Shown piece by piece: positions 8,478 to 16,203 of a stretch of 64,000 nucleotides of DNA. The stretch spans positions 2,914,001-2,978,000 of the forward strand of contig NZ_CP015079.1 of NCBI RefSeq assembly GCF_001653335.1, read 5' to 3'. Made by a program: the position numbers and the translations under genes. The stretch is from Nocardioides dokdonensis FR1436 (GTDB lineage Bacteria > Actinomycetota > Actinomycetes > Propionibacteriales > Nocardioidaceae). A model generated the notes under the pieces. The model searched no databases. It had not been told where the DNA came from and worked only from the letters and a program-made list of their open reading frames with translations. Positions within the stretch are counted from its first letter, which is position 1. Each line of letters begins with the position of its first letter.

Positions 8478-9149
8478 ATGAGCAGCCCCGCCGTTCCCCT
8501 GGTCGTCGGTCGCCACCGCGCCACCGCTGCTGCTCCGCGGGTCTTCGTGCCCGCTCCTGCTCCCGTGACCGCCCCGGCCCCGGCACCCGAAGGTCGGCGT
8601 CCGCGCCGCCGGGTGCTGCGGGTGCTGCGTGGCCTGGTCCGGGTCGTCACCTCGCTGCTGGTCATCGCGGCGCTGGCGTTCTTCTTGTTCTTCGCGGTCG
8701 GCCCGCACGTGCTGGGCTACCGCACCGCGACCATGCTGACCGGCTCGATGGAGCCCGGGATCATGGTCGGCGACGTCGTGGTGACAGCCCCGCGCCCCGC
8801 CGAGGACGTGGTCGTCGGTGACGTGATCACCTACCACATCCCGATCGAGGACCAGCGCGTCGAGACCCACCGCGTGGTCGAGGTCGAGCGTGGCAAGGAC
8901 GGCTCCATCGCGGTGCGCACCAAGGGCGACAACAACGACGGTGTCGACCCCTGGACCGCGACCCTGGACGGCGACACCGTGTGGGAGGTCCAGGCCGTGA
9001 TCCCCAAGGTCGGCACCGCCATCCGCGCCCTGCGCACCCCGGTCGTCAACGACCTCGTCCTGTACGGCGCCCTGGGCACCGTCCTCCTCCTCGGCCTGTC
9101 CCGCATCTGGGCCCGCGACGAGGACGACGCGGAGACCGACGAGGCCTGA
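8478..9149 (+). CDS. sipW: SipW-type signal peptidase I
   Basis: A 223-residue ER/archaeal-type signal peptidase using a Ser-His dyad: Ser90 in TGSMEPG and His131 in ETHRVV, where bacterial LepB would have Lys, followed by KGDNND near residue 152. It has a Pro/Ala-rich cytoplasmic N-terminus, a transmembrane segment at about 57-75, the catalytic domain outside and a second transmembrane segment near 190-208. It should process the TasA-like proteins encoded at 7703, 10818 and 12061. ATG 8478 sits 6 nt after GAAGGAG, which belongs to the end of repeat copy A. Confidence 0.92.
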   Translation: MSSPAVPLVVGRHRATAAAPRVFVPAPAPVTAPAPAPEGRRPRRRVLRVLRGLVRVVTSLLVIAALAFFLFFAVGPHVLGYRTATMLTGSMEPGIMVGDVVVTAPRPAEDVVVGDVITYHIPIEDQRVETHRVVEVERGKDGSIAVRTKGDNNDGVDPWTATLDGDTVWEVQAVIPKVGTAIRALRTPVVNDLVLYGALGTVLLLGLSRIWARDEDDAETDEA

Positions 9150-9171
9150 TCCGCCCAGCACCACCCGAGCC

Positions 9172-9212
9172 CGGCACCGTCCGAGGTCCACCAGAGACCT
9201 CGGGCGGTGCCG
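9172..9212 (+). terminator. Strong terminator after sipW
   Basis: CGGCACCG (9172-9179) plus CGAGGTC (9182-9188) pair with GACCTCG (9196-9202) plus CGGTGCCG (9205-9212), with a 2-nt internal mismatch and a 7-nt loop. It isolates the following HNH gene. Confidence 0.75.
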
Positions 9213-9225
9213 TTCGTCGACGAGC

Positions 9226-9291
9226 GGTCACTTTCGCACCGTCGACCGGTCACTTCTGCACCCTCGAGCAGTCACTCTGTGTATGCTCGAA
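9226..9291 (+). repeat. Three degenerate 22-bp tandem units upstream of the HNH gene
   Basis: RGTCACTY begins at 9226, 9248 and 9270, exactly 22 bp apart. Each unit continues with a degenerate GCACC-TCGA-like tail that weakens in the third unit. They sit directly before the SOS-box-like palindrome. They could be binding sites spaced two helical turns apart or remnants of a repetitive element. Confidence 0.5.
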
Positions 9292-9302
9292 AAAGTTTTC
9301 GA
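9287..9302 (+). promoter_or_regulatory. SOS-box-like palindrome upstream of the DUF222/HNH gene
   Basis: TCGAAAAAGTTTTCGA is a 7+2+7 perfect inverted repeat. It resembles the actinobacterial LexA box TCGAAC-N4-GTTCGA with one change in each half. It lies 62 nt before the ATG at 9365. LexA control of the endonuclease is inferred. Confidence 0.5.
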
Positions 9303-9313
9303 TCTGCCTGTGG

Positions 9314-9338
9314 AAAACGCCGTTTGAACTGGCGTTTT
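9314..9338 (+). promoter_or_regulatory. Stem-loop between the SOS-like box and the HNH start
   Basis: AAAACGCC (9314-9321) pairs with GGCGTTTT (9331-9338) around a 9-nt loop, 26 nt before the start codon. It may be an operator or 5' UTR hairpin. Confidence 0.35.
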
Positions 9339-9364
9339 ACCTAGCGCCTTGGGAGAATGGTCCC

Positions 9365-10627
9365 ATGGCCACGACGGCACTGCACCCCATCGGCGACGCT
9401 GTCGCGCGGGTGCACGCCGCGCTCGACGAGGTGGCGGAGACCCCGGCCTGGTCGATGGGCCAGGCCGACGCCGCTGAGGTGCTGGTGCAGATCGCGCGGG
9501 CCGAGGCGAGGTTGGTCGAGCTCCGCTCGCGGGCGCTGGTCCAGGCGGAGGCCGTGGCGGTCCAGGAGCGCAACGCCTCGCCGTCGTTGGCGGTGTGGCA
9601 CGCGTACGCGACCCGGTCGACGAAGCGGGAGTCGTTCCGCGAGGTCCGCCTGGCCACCGGTCTGATCCGGTACGGCGTGGTGCGGGAGGCGCTGGGTCGT
9701 GGCGACCTGGTCGCGGAGCAGGCGTCGGTGATCGTCAACGCGCTGGATGCGTTGCCCGACGACCTCGAGCCGGGCGTGTTGGAGCAGGCCGCGAAGGCGC
9801 TGGTCGCCTACGCGGAGGTCCACGACGCCAAGGCGTTGAGGATCCTGGGCCGGCGGATCCTCGAGGTCGTCGCATCCGAGGTGGCTGAGGCGTGGGAGGC
9901 CGAGCAGCTGGCCCGCCAGGACCGTGAGGCGGAGAGGGCGGTGGCGTTCCGGATCCGTGAGGACGACCAGGGCCGCTGCAAGGGCTCCTTCACCGTGCCG
10001 GCGCTGGTGGGGCAGATGCTGGAGCGGGCGCTGCTGGCGTTCGCCGCACCCAAGCACCAGATCGCGAACCGCACCGGCCAGGACGGTCAGGACGAGACGG
10101 CAATGCCCGTCCGTCGCCCTACCGCGCAGCGCCTCGGTGCGGCGTTCGTGGAGCTGATCGAGCGGCTCGACCCCACGACCCTGCCCCGAGCCGGTGGTGT
10201 GAACGCCACCGTGGTGGTTACCATGACCGCCGCCTCGCTAGCAGGTGGCCTCGCGGCCGCGACCCTGGACACCGGCGCCCGGGTCTCCGCCGCCACCGCA
10301 CGCCGGCTGGCGTGCGAGGCCGGCATCCTCCCGGTGGTGCTGGGCGGGACGAGCCGGCCCCTCGACGTCGGCCGGGCCAGACGGCTCTTCACCACCGCCC
10401 AACGCATTGCGCTGGCGGTGCGTGACCGGGGCTGCACCGCGCAGGGCTGCGACGCGCCGCCGGCGAGGTGCCACGCCCACCACGACGACCCCTGGTCCCG
10501 CGGCGGGCGCACCGACCTGGCCCGCGGGCGGTTGCTGTGCCCCTTCCACCACCGCCGCATCCACGACCCGGAGTACGAGGCCGACATCGGCGCCGACAAC
10601 CAGGTCCGGTTCCACAGACGAACGTAG
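9365..10627 (+). CDS. DUF222 / HNH endonuclease (13E12 repeat family)
   Basis: A 420-residue protein with an N-terminal helical DUF222 region (about 10-300) and a C-terminal HNH nuclease motif: CHAHHDDPWSRGGRTDL followed by LCPFHHRRIHD, giving the Cys/His metal sites. This is the architecture of the actinobacterial 13E12 repeat family, present in many copies in mycobacteria and Nocardioides and often treated as mobile or repetitive. ATG 9365 is chosen over upstream in-frame codons because the preceding DNA holds the palindrome and repeats. It lies between the two 917-bp direct repeats, so recombination between them would remove it together with sipW. Confidence 0.85.
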   Translation: MATTALHPIGDAVARVHAALDEVAETPAWSMGQADAAEVLVQIARAEARLVELRSRALVQAEAVAVQERNASPSLAVWHAYATRSTKRESFREVRLATGLIRYGVVREALGRGDLVAEQASVIVNALDALPDDLEPGVLEQAAKALVAYAEVHDAKALRILGRRILEVVASEVAEAWEAEQLARQDREAERAVAFRIREDDQGRCKGSFTVPALVGQMLERALLAFAAPKHQIANRTGQDGQDETAMPVRRPTAQRLGAAFVELIERLDPTTLPRAGGVNATVVVTMTAASLAGGLAAATLDTGARVSAATARRLACEAGILPVVLGGTSRPLDVGRARRLFTTAQRIALAVRDRGCTAQGCDAPPARCHAHHDDPWSRGGRTDLARGRLLCPFHHRRIHDPEYEADIGADNQVRFHRRT

Positions 10628-10753
10628 AACAGGGCTGCCGGTTTCTCCCGGGTCTCGACGCCGCTCGGGCTTCCTTGCGGGTGGCTGTGGGGTCTTGCGT
10701 GTTCCTTGAGGGAATGTGGGGTCTTTGCCTGGTGGTGGCTTGCGTTGGGGGGA

Positions 10754-10775
10754 GCAGAGTTCTACTCATCAGCCC
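10754..10775 (+). promoter_or_regulatory. Conserved 22-bp element upstream of tasA-like genes, copy 2
   Basis: Identical to 7639-7660 because it lies within the duplicated block; 42 nt before ATG 10818. Confidence 0.55.
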
Positions 10776-10817
10776 GACCGGCCCACCGAGGCCGGCTCCA
10801 GACAAGGACCCTCCCTC

Positions 10818-11444
10818 ATGTCGAACACCTCCGCTCGCAAGTCCTCTGTTCGTATCGCTGCTTCGGTGGCCCTGGTTGCCGGTGCCACTGCGGTGGCCGG
10901 TCTGGGTACGTTCGGTTCGTTCACCTCCACCACCGACGCCGCTGAGGCTGTCGACTCGGGTCAGACGAAGATCACGATGAGCAACCAGGGCACGCAGGGC
11001 CTGGACGTCCCGGCGGTGAAGCTGGTCCCCGGTGACACCGTGCAGCGTGCGGTGCAGCTGGTGCGGGCCGAGCAGACCGAGGGCTTCGGTTCGGTGAAGC
11101 TGACCACGACGTCGTCGGCGGGGGTGCCCTCGATCCTGACCACCAACGTCACCAACGGGCTGCAGCTGAGCATCGACCAGTGCTCGGTGGCGTGGGTCAA
11201 GTCCGCGACCACCAAGGAGATGACCTGCTCGGGCGCCACCACCTCGATCCTGGCCTCGCGTGCGGTGATCGGTGCGAACACCGACCTGACCGAGGTCACC
11301 AAGACCCTCAACGGTTCCACCGGGGTCTCGAACCTGCGTCTGACCCTGGCGCTGCCGCAGGCGGCTGACAACGAGTTCCAGCTGAAGTCCGACACCGTGA
11401 ACTTCAAGTTCGACGCCACGCAGCGCGTCGGCGAGGCTCGCTGA
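10818..11444 (+). CDS. TasA/camelysin-like surface protein, copy 2
   Basis: Encodes 208 residues identical to the product at 7703, with the same signal region (13-30), GLGTFGSFTS junction and Cys pair. Its promoter region differs from copy 1 only at 10750. It is followed by an Hpt-like gene and a third tasA-like gene rather than by sipW, so its product would depend on the SipW made from 8478. Two identical fibre subunit genes would raise gene dose and provide a substrate for recombination or gene conversion. Confidence 0.85.
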   Translation: MSNTSARKSSVRIAASVALVAGATAVAGLGTFGSFTSTTDAAEAVDSGQTKITMSNQGTQGLDVPAVKLVPGDTVQRAVQLVRAEQTEGFGSVKLTTTSSAGVPSILTTNVTNGLQLSIDQCSVAWVKSATTKEMTCSGATTSILASRAVIGANTDLTEVTKTLNGSTGVSNLRLTLALPQAADNEFQLKSDTVNFKFDATQRVGEAR

Positions 11445-11450
11445 TCCAGT

Positions 11451-11512
11451 CCGGGTCCGGGGGGACACCCGGACCCGGGCATCGTGTGGCCGCCGTGGAG
11501 GGAGCGGCGGCC
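11451..11512 (+). terminator. Tandem hairpins after tasA-like copy 2
   Basis: Same hairpins as at 8336-8397 (stem 11451-11461 with 11468-11478, then 11488-11495 with 11505-11512), here between tasA copy 2 and the Hpt-like gene. Confidence 0.65.
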
Positions 11513-11591
11513 GCACGGCACCACCTCATCCCTCACCCCAGCACCGCCCCCGCACCTCACCCGCAGCAGCCACCAGCCGAAGGAGCCAGGC

Positions 11592-11951
11592 GTGACCGTC
11601 CTCGACACCGCCGTCATCGCTCGGCTCGGCACCGACCTGGGCGACCCGTGCTTCGTGCGCCGCTTCGTCGCGACCTACCGCGACATGCTCCCGGGCCGGG
11701 TGCAGCGCGTCTTCGCTGCGCTCGAGACCGGCGACAGCGACGACCTGATGGATGCCGTCCTCAGCCTGCGCACCTCGTCCACCACGGTGGGGGCCACGGC
11801 CCTGGCCGCCCTGGCCGACGACGTCGAGCAGCAGGTACGCCGTTGCGACCCGGCGGGCGCACGGCGCGCCGTACGCCACCTCCGCGGCACCGCGGACCGG
11901 ACCAGCCAGGCGCTCGAGCAGCACGGCGCAGGGTTCTTGCAGCTTCCTTGA
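11592..11951 (+). CDS. Hpt-domain-like protein lacking the phospho-accepting His
   Basis: A 119-residue all-helical protein starting at GTG 11592, 4 nt after the repeat-borne GAAGGAG site. The pattern FVRRFVATYRDMLPGRVQRVF...GDSDDLMDAVLSLRTSSTTVGATALAALADDVE matches histidine phosphotransfer domains. Where Hpt proteins have the AHTLKGSS-type motif it reads VLSLRTSS (residues 56-63), with Leu57 in place of the phospho-accepting His and Thr for Gly. It is therefore probably a non-phosphorylatable binding module. It lies in the TasA island, 0.8 kb from a response regulator. Its partner is unknown. Confidence 0.7.
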   Translation: MTVLDTAVIARLGTDLGDPCFVRRFVATYRDMLPGRVQRVFAALETGDSDDLMDAVLSLRTSSTTVGATALAALADDVEQQVRRCDPAGARRAVRHLRGTADRTSQALEQHGAGFLQLP

Positions 11952-12005
11952 GCCAACCCACCGGGTGCACCCGGGCTTCCCTGAGGACGCCTTGAGGTCG
12001 CACCG

Positions 12006-12027
12006 GCAGAGTTCTGCTCATCAGCCC
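12006..12027 (+). promoter_or_regulatory. Conserved 22-bp element upstream of tasA-like genes, copy 3
   Basis: Differs from the elements at 7639 and 10754 by one base (G for A at position 11) although the surrounding DNA is unrelated. It lies 33 nt before ATG 12061. Confidence 0.55.
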
Positions 12028-12060
12028 CTCCCCACCTCCCACCCCCTGGAGCTCCCCGTC

Positions 12061-12708
12061 ATGACCCGCCCCGGCACCCACCGCCGCCCCCCCCGCCGTG
12101 CGGCCCGCTCGCGCAGCGGCGCCGGCGTGCGGCTGGCGACGTCGCTGGCGCTGGTGGCCGGTGCAGCGGCCGTGGCCGGACTGGGCACCTACGGCTCGTT
12201 CACGTCGTCGACGTCGGCGAGCGAGAGCCTCGCGGCCGGTGAGGTGAAGCTGGACCTGACCAACCAGGCCGCCCAGGGCTTCAACGTCGCCGCCACCGGG
12301 CTGGTGCCGGGCGACTCGGCCCAGCGCGCGGTGCAGCTGACCCGCTCAGCCGCGACCGAGGCCTTCGGCTCCGTCCTGCTGAGCACCACCGGCGCGGGCC
12401 CGCTGGTCACGGACGCACAGGGGCTCAAGATCGCCGTCGACCAGTGCACCGTGCCCTGGACCAAGGTCAACAACACCATGGTGCTCTCCTGCAGCGGCAC
12501 CACGACGACGGTGCTGACCACCCGACCCGTCGTGATGACGGGTCAGGCGCTCGCGCCCGTCACCACCTCACTCAACGGCACCGGGGCTGCCGCGAACCTG
12601 CGGGTGACGCTCAGCCTGCCAACCGAGGCGGGCAACAACCTGCAGGGTGCCGCCGCCACGATCGGCTTCACCTTCGACGCCACCCAGCGCGCCGCCCAGG
12701 CCCGCTGA
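12061..12708 (+). CDS. TasA/camelysin-like surface protein, divergent paralogue
   Basis: A 215-residue paralogue of the two identical TasA-like proteins, with the same plan: basic Arg-rich start (residues 1-22), hydrophobic segment at about 23-41, GLGTYGSFTSSTSA junction, then VPGDSAQRAVQLTRS, DQCTVPW...LSCSG with the conserved Cys pair, and the shared C-terminus TFDATQRAAQAR. It is clearly homologous but diverged along its length, so it is an older duplicate and possibly an accessory subunit, as TapA or CalY2 are to TasA or CalY in Bacillus (analogy only). SipW should process it. It converges on the response regulator gene. Confidence 0.82.
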   Translation: MTRPGTHRRPPRRAARSRSGAGVRLATSLALVAGAAAVAGLGTYGSFTSSTSASESLAAGEVKLDLTNQAAQGFNVAATGLVPGDSAQRAVQLTRSAATEAFGSVLLSTTGAGPLVTDAQGLKIAVDQCTVPWTKVNNTMVLSCSGTTTTVLTTRPVVMTGQALAPVTTSLNGTGAAANLRVTLSLPTEAGNNLQGAAATIGFTFDATQRAAQAR

Positions 12709-12727
12709 GGGGCGTCCCCGGCCGGGC

Positions 12728-13534
12728 TCAGCCCGCCAGCGTCTCCATCCGGTAGCCGACACCGCGCACGGTGCGGATCAGCTTGAGGTCCTTCTGCCCG
12801 GCCTCGATCTTGCGGCGCAGGTTGCCGACGTGCACCTCGACGAGGTGGGTGTCGGTGGCCCAGTCGGTGCCCCACACCGAGCGCAGCAGCGCCTCGCGGG
12901 TCCACACCCGGGCCGGGGTCCGCATCAGCTCGGTGAGCAGGTCGAACTCCGTGCGCGTCAGCGACAGCTCGTCGTCTCCGTGGAAGGCCCGACGACCGTC
13001 CACGTCGATGCGCAGCGGCCCGTGCTCGAGCAGCTCGTGGTCGGGCAGCGGCTGCGCGGGAGCCGGCGGCGGGTCCTGCAGGGCCGAGGCCGTAACGATG
13101 GGTGCCTCGCCCGTGCCGCCAGCGGCGGGGGCGGCCAGTCCGCGCGGCTCCACCCGACGCGGACGCCGGAACAGCGCGTTCACCCGCGCCTTCAGCTCGC
13201 GCACGGAGAACGGCTTCGTCAGGAAGTCGTCGGCGCCGGTCTCGAGACCCAGCAGCCGGTCGATCTCGTCGTCGCGCCCGGTGATCATCACGACGTAGGC
13301 GTCGGTGAGCTCGCGCAGGCGCCGGCAGGTCTCGATGCCGTCGATGCCCGGGAGGCCGAGGTCGAGGGTGATCAGGTCCGGCTCCTGGGCCCTCACGGCC
13401 TCGATGGCCTTCGGGCCGGTGTCGACCGCGGTGACCGCGAACCCCTGGGTGCCGAGGGTGAACTCGATCAGCGAGCGGATGTCCTCGTCGTCCTCGACGA
13501 CCAGTGCTCGGCGTTCGGGGGCCTCTTGCGTCAT
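12728..13534 (-). CDS. OmpR/PhoB-type response regulator
   Basis: A 268-residue regulator: receiver domain at residues 9-122 with acidic pocket EDD (14-16), phospho-acceptor Asp58 in LITLDLGLPG and KPF near 108; a linker of about 50 residues rich in Pro/Ala; then a C-terminal winged helix (about 170-265) ending VRGVGYRMETLAG. ATG 13534 has GGAGGAA 6 nt upstream. No histidine kinase gene is adjacent, so its sensor is elsewhere. Convergent placement against the TasA island and the nearby Hpt-like gene make control of that island a reasonable guess, unproven here. Confidence 0.9.
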   Translation of the reverse strand: MTQEAPERRALVVEDDEDIRSLIEFTLGTQGFAVTAVDTGPKAIEAVRAQEPDLITLDLGLPGIDGIETCRRLRELTDAYVVMITGRDDEIDRLLGLETGADDFLTKPFSVRELKARVNALFRRPRRVEPRGLAAPAAGGTGEAPIVTASALQDPPPAPAQPLPDHELLEHGPLRIDVDGRRAFHGDDELSLTRTEFDLLTELMRTPARVWTREALLRSVWGTDWATDTHLVEVHVGNLRRKIEAGQKDLKLIRTVRGVGYRMETLAG

Positions 13535-13683
13535 CGCGCGTTCCTCCTCGAGAGCGAGGCGCGGGGGCACCTCGTCAGGCTTGCGGAAACCTTGTGGCTA
13601 CGGCTGATCGGTCTTGAGCCTGGGACGCCAGAGTAGGACCTGTTCAGGAGCACAGTTGATTGGTACCCCACGGGAGCGCACAT

Positions 13684-14142
13684 ATGTCAGCGATCGACCA
13701 CGTACGGCGCGTCGTGACCGTGCTGCTCGTCGCCGCGACGCTCTTCGTGGTCCCGCAGATCGCCTCCGCGGAGTTCACCCGGTCCGCGACGTCCAGTCTC
13801 GCCGTGACCACGGCCACCCTGGAGACACCCTCGGCCCTGCGCGGCAGCTACACCTGTGTGGAGGACAAGGGCAGGAAGATCGACGCGATCACGGTCGCCC
13901 TGACGACTTTCTCGGGGTCATGGCCCACCGGGACGTCGTACGTCGTCGTCATCACCAGTGGTGGCGAGGAGTACGCCCGGGGCTCCGGGCCCCTGAAGAC
14001 CCAGGTCCTGACCGGCACGCAGCCGAAGGAGAAGGGCAACACCGTGTGGACGGTCGAGGTGTACTCCGCGCTCGGCCAGTGGCTCAGCCCGGCGGGCTCC
14101 GTGGACATCAACTGCCAGAAGCAGAACATCGGCAGCTTCTGA
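13684..14142 (+). CDS. Small secreted protein, possible SipW substrate
   Basis: A 152-residue product from ATG 13684 (GGGAG about 9 nt upstream; an in-frame TTG at 13660 is less likely). It has a basic start, hydrophobic residues 9-26 and an ASAEFTRSATSSLAVTTATL junction that resembles the post-cleavage start of SipW-dependent precursors. The mature part has two Cys (YTCVED and INCQKQ), the second close to the C-terminus, and a predicted beta-rich fold. It has no clear sequence match to the TasA-like proteins. It is transcribed away from the response regulator gene and ends at a strong hairpin. Confidence 0.72.
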   Translation: MSAIDHVRRVVTVLLVAATLFVVPQIASAEFTRSATSSLAVTTATLETPSALRGSYTCVEDKGRKIDAITVALTTFSGSWPTGTSYVVVITSGGEEYARGSGPLKTQVLTGTQPKEKGNTVWTVEVYSALGQWLSPAGSVDINCQKQNIGSF

Positions 14143-14147
14143 CTCCG

Positions 14148-14178
14148 ACGCAGCCCGCGCCCGAGATGCGGGCTGCGT
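14148..14178 (+). terminator. Terminator hairpin
   Basis: ACGCAGCCCGC (14148-14158) pairs perfectly with 14168-14178 around a 9-nt loop, 6 nt after the stop at 14142. Confidence 0.75.
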
Positions 14179-14261
14179 GTGAGGAGTCGGGCACCTGACC
14201 CTGGTCTCCTTTACCCAGTGGTGGCACCCGCCCAAACCTGCGGGTCGGGCATGATGCGGCG

Positions 14262-16115
14262 ATGGCCCGCTCCTTCCTCGACCTCCTCTACGACGAGGCG
14301 CCCCGTGAGGAGTTCGACCGCGCGGTGGCCGGAGCCGGGGACGACCCCGAGGCCCGCCGCCGCTACGACGTCGCCCTGCGGCTGCGCGACCTGATTGCGC
14401 GCCAGCGCTCCCGCGAGGCCGAGCTGTCCGCGTTGTACGAGACCGCCAGCGACCTGACCGCGATCCGCGACGTCAACGCGATCCTGGCCGCGATCGTGCG
14501 TCGCGCCCGCCAGCTGCTGCAGGCCGACATGACCTACCTCTCCCTCAACGACGAGGTGGAGGGCGCCTCCTTCATGAAGGTGACCGACGGTGCGCTCTCG
14601 ACCCAGTTCCGCACCCTGCGGCTGCCGCTCGGCACCGGGCTGCTGGGCCTCGTCGCCCAGACGGGGGCGCCGTACTTCACCTCCGACTACCAGAACGACG
14701 ACCGCTTCGTGCACCGCGGCTTCGTCGACGACGCCGTCGCCGACGAAGGCATCCGCGCGATCCTGGGCGTGCCGCTGGTGCTCGAGGGCCGGGTGATCGG
14801 GGCTCTGATGGCCACCCACCGCACGGTGCGCCCGTTCCCGCCGGAGGAGGTCTCGCTGCTGACGTCCTTCGCGGCGCACGCCGCCGTGGCCCTCGAGAAC
14901 GCCCGGCTCTTCGCCGAGCTCGACGAGGCCAACGCCCTGCTGCGCGAGCAGACCGAGGCGGTCGAGCAGGCTGCGGTGGCCCACGACCAGCTGACCGGGC
15001 TGCTGCTGCACCGCAGCACCCTGGCCGAGGTGGTCGCGGTGCTGACCGAGCTGCTCGGCGGCGGTGCGGTCGCCGTGCTCGACACCGACGGCTCGGTGCT
15101 GGCCGGCGACGCCGGCCCCGCCCCCGCGACCTGGCGCGACGCCGTGCCCGAGGCGGTCTCCTCGGGCCGCTCGGTCCCGGTGGGCGACGGCCACCTGGCG
15201 CCCGCCCTGGCCGGTCAGGAGCACCTGGCCACGGTGGTCGTGCACGGGGGACCGCCGCTGGACCTGGCCGGGCGCCGCACGCTGGAGCGCGGCGCGATCG
15301 TCGCCGGGCTGGTGCTGCTCTTCGCCCGCTCCGTCGACGAGGCCGAGGAGCGCCTGGGCGGGGCGCTGCTCACCGACCTCCTCGAGGGCAGCGATGCCGA
15401 CCCGGCGAGGATGCGGCAACGCGCGCGCGGCCAGCGGCTGCGCCTCGACGCGGGCTGCGTGGTCGCCGTCGTCGACGTGCCGGCGGGGGAGCGGCACCGG
15501 GCCGCCCGTGCTGCCGCCCGCGCGGCCCGGGCCGTGGACGGCCTGGCCGTCGAGCACCGCGGCCGCCCGGTCCTGGTGGTGCCCGGCAGCGGAGGGGGCG
15601 CCCGTGAGGTCGGCGAACGGCTGCGCGCCACCCTCGCCGAGGCTTGCGGCACGCCCGTGACGGTCGGGGTCGCCCCCGTCCCCCAGGACCCCGTCGACGG
15701 CGGCCTGCCGGCGGCGTACGACGAGGCGCGCCGCTGCGTCGACACGCTCCTGGTGCTCGGTCGGGCCGGTGAGAGCGCCGACCCGGCGGCCCTCGGCGTG
15801 ACCCGGCTGCTGCTCGGTGGCGCCGGACCGGCCGAGCTCGCTGACTTCGTGGAGCGCACCCTCGGGCCGGTGCTGGCCTACGACGCGCAGCGCGGCAGCG
15901 ACCTCGTCGGCACCCTCGAGGCGTGGTTCGCCGAGGGTGGCGGCGCCCGCGCCAGCGCGGCCCGGCTGCACGTGCACCCCAACACGGTCGCCCAGCGGCT
16001 CGAGCGGGTCGGCGACCTCCTGGGCGCCGAGTGGCGCCGACCCGAGGCCGCGCTCGACCTCCAGCTGGCGCTGCGCGTGGTCCGGCTGCAGCGCGGGGTG
16101 CCCACCGACCACTGA
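14262..16115 (+). CDS. GAF-domain PucR/CdaR-type transcriptional regulator
   Basis: A 617-residue regulator. A coiled segment (about 35-60) leads into a GAF sensory domain (about 60-225, with DMTYLSLNDE and ILGVPLVLEGRVIGAL). A second coiled linker and a PucR-like central region (about 240-530) follow. The C-terminal PucR/CdaR helix-turn-helix (about 545-605) contains the family pattern RASAARLHVHPNTVAQRLERVGDLLG. It is followed 88 nt later by 3-hydroxybutyrate dehydrogenase and then scoAB, so it probably senses a ketone body or related metabolite and controls these genes. ATG 14262 lies 6 nt after CATGAT, a weak -10. Confidence 0.85.
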   Translation: MARSFLDLLYDEAPREEFDRAVAGAGDDPEARRRYDVALRLRDLIARQRSREAELSALYETASDLTAIRDVNAILAAIVRRARQLLQADMTYLSLNDEVEGASFMKVTDGALSTQFRTLRLPLGTGLLGLVAQTGAPYFTSDYQNDDRFVHRGFVDDAVADEGIRAILGVPLVLEGRVIGALMATHRTVRPFPPEEVSLLTSFAAHAAVALENARLFAELDEANALLREQTEAVEQAAVAHDQLTGLLLHRSTLAEVVAVLTELLGGGAVAVLDTDGSVLAGDAGPAPATWRDAVPEAVSSGRSVPVGDGHLAPALAGQEHLATVVVHGGPPLDLAGRRTLERGAIVAGLVLLFARSVDEAEERLGGALLTDLLEGSDADPARMRQRARGQRLRLDAGCVVAVVDVPAGERHRAARAAARAARAVDGLAVEHRGRPVLVVPGSGGGAREVGERLRATLAEACGTPVTVGVAPVPQDPVDGGLPAAYDEARRCVDTLLVLGRAGESADPAALGVTRLLLGGAGPAELADFVERTLGPVLAYDAQRGSDLVGTLEAWFAEGGGARASAARLHVHPNTVAQRLERVGDLLGAEWRRPEAALDLQLALRVVRLQRGVPTDH

Positions 16116-16191
16116 GGGGGTGTGTGTCGCGCACACGAACCGCGCTCGCGGACGTGTCGGATGCACATGGCCCCGGAGGGGGTGCTCCTCC

Positions 16192-16197
16192 TACGGT
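16192..16197 (+). promoter_or_regulatory. Probable -10 box (TACGGT) of a leaderless promoter
   Basis: Ends 6 nt before ATG 16204, the same geometry as at the glnA2 start. Confidence 0.4.
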
Positions 16198-16203
16198 GGG
16201 GCC

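Larger units (their letters stand above)
10671..11587 (+). repeat. 917-bp direct repeat, copy B
   Basis: Second copy of 7556-8472, with a single visible mismatch at 10750. It starts 43 nt after the HNH stop codon and ends 4 nt before the GTG of the Hpt-like gene, so that gene borrows the repeat's GAAGGAG ribosome-binding site. Confidence 0.95.

Noticed and set aside
12647..13636. Plus-strand frame opposite the response regulator
   Set aside because: Overlaps the 3' end of the tasA-like gene and the whole regulator; composition is that of a complement frame.
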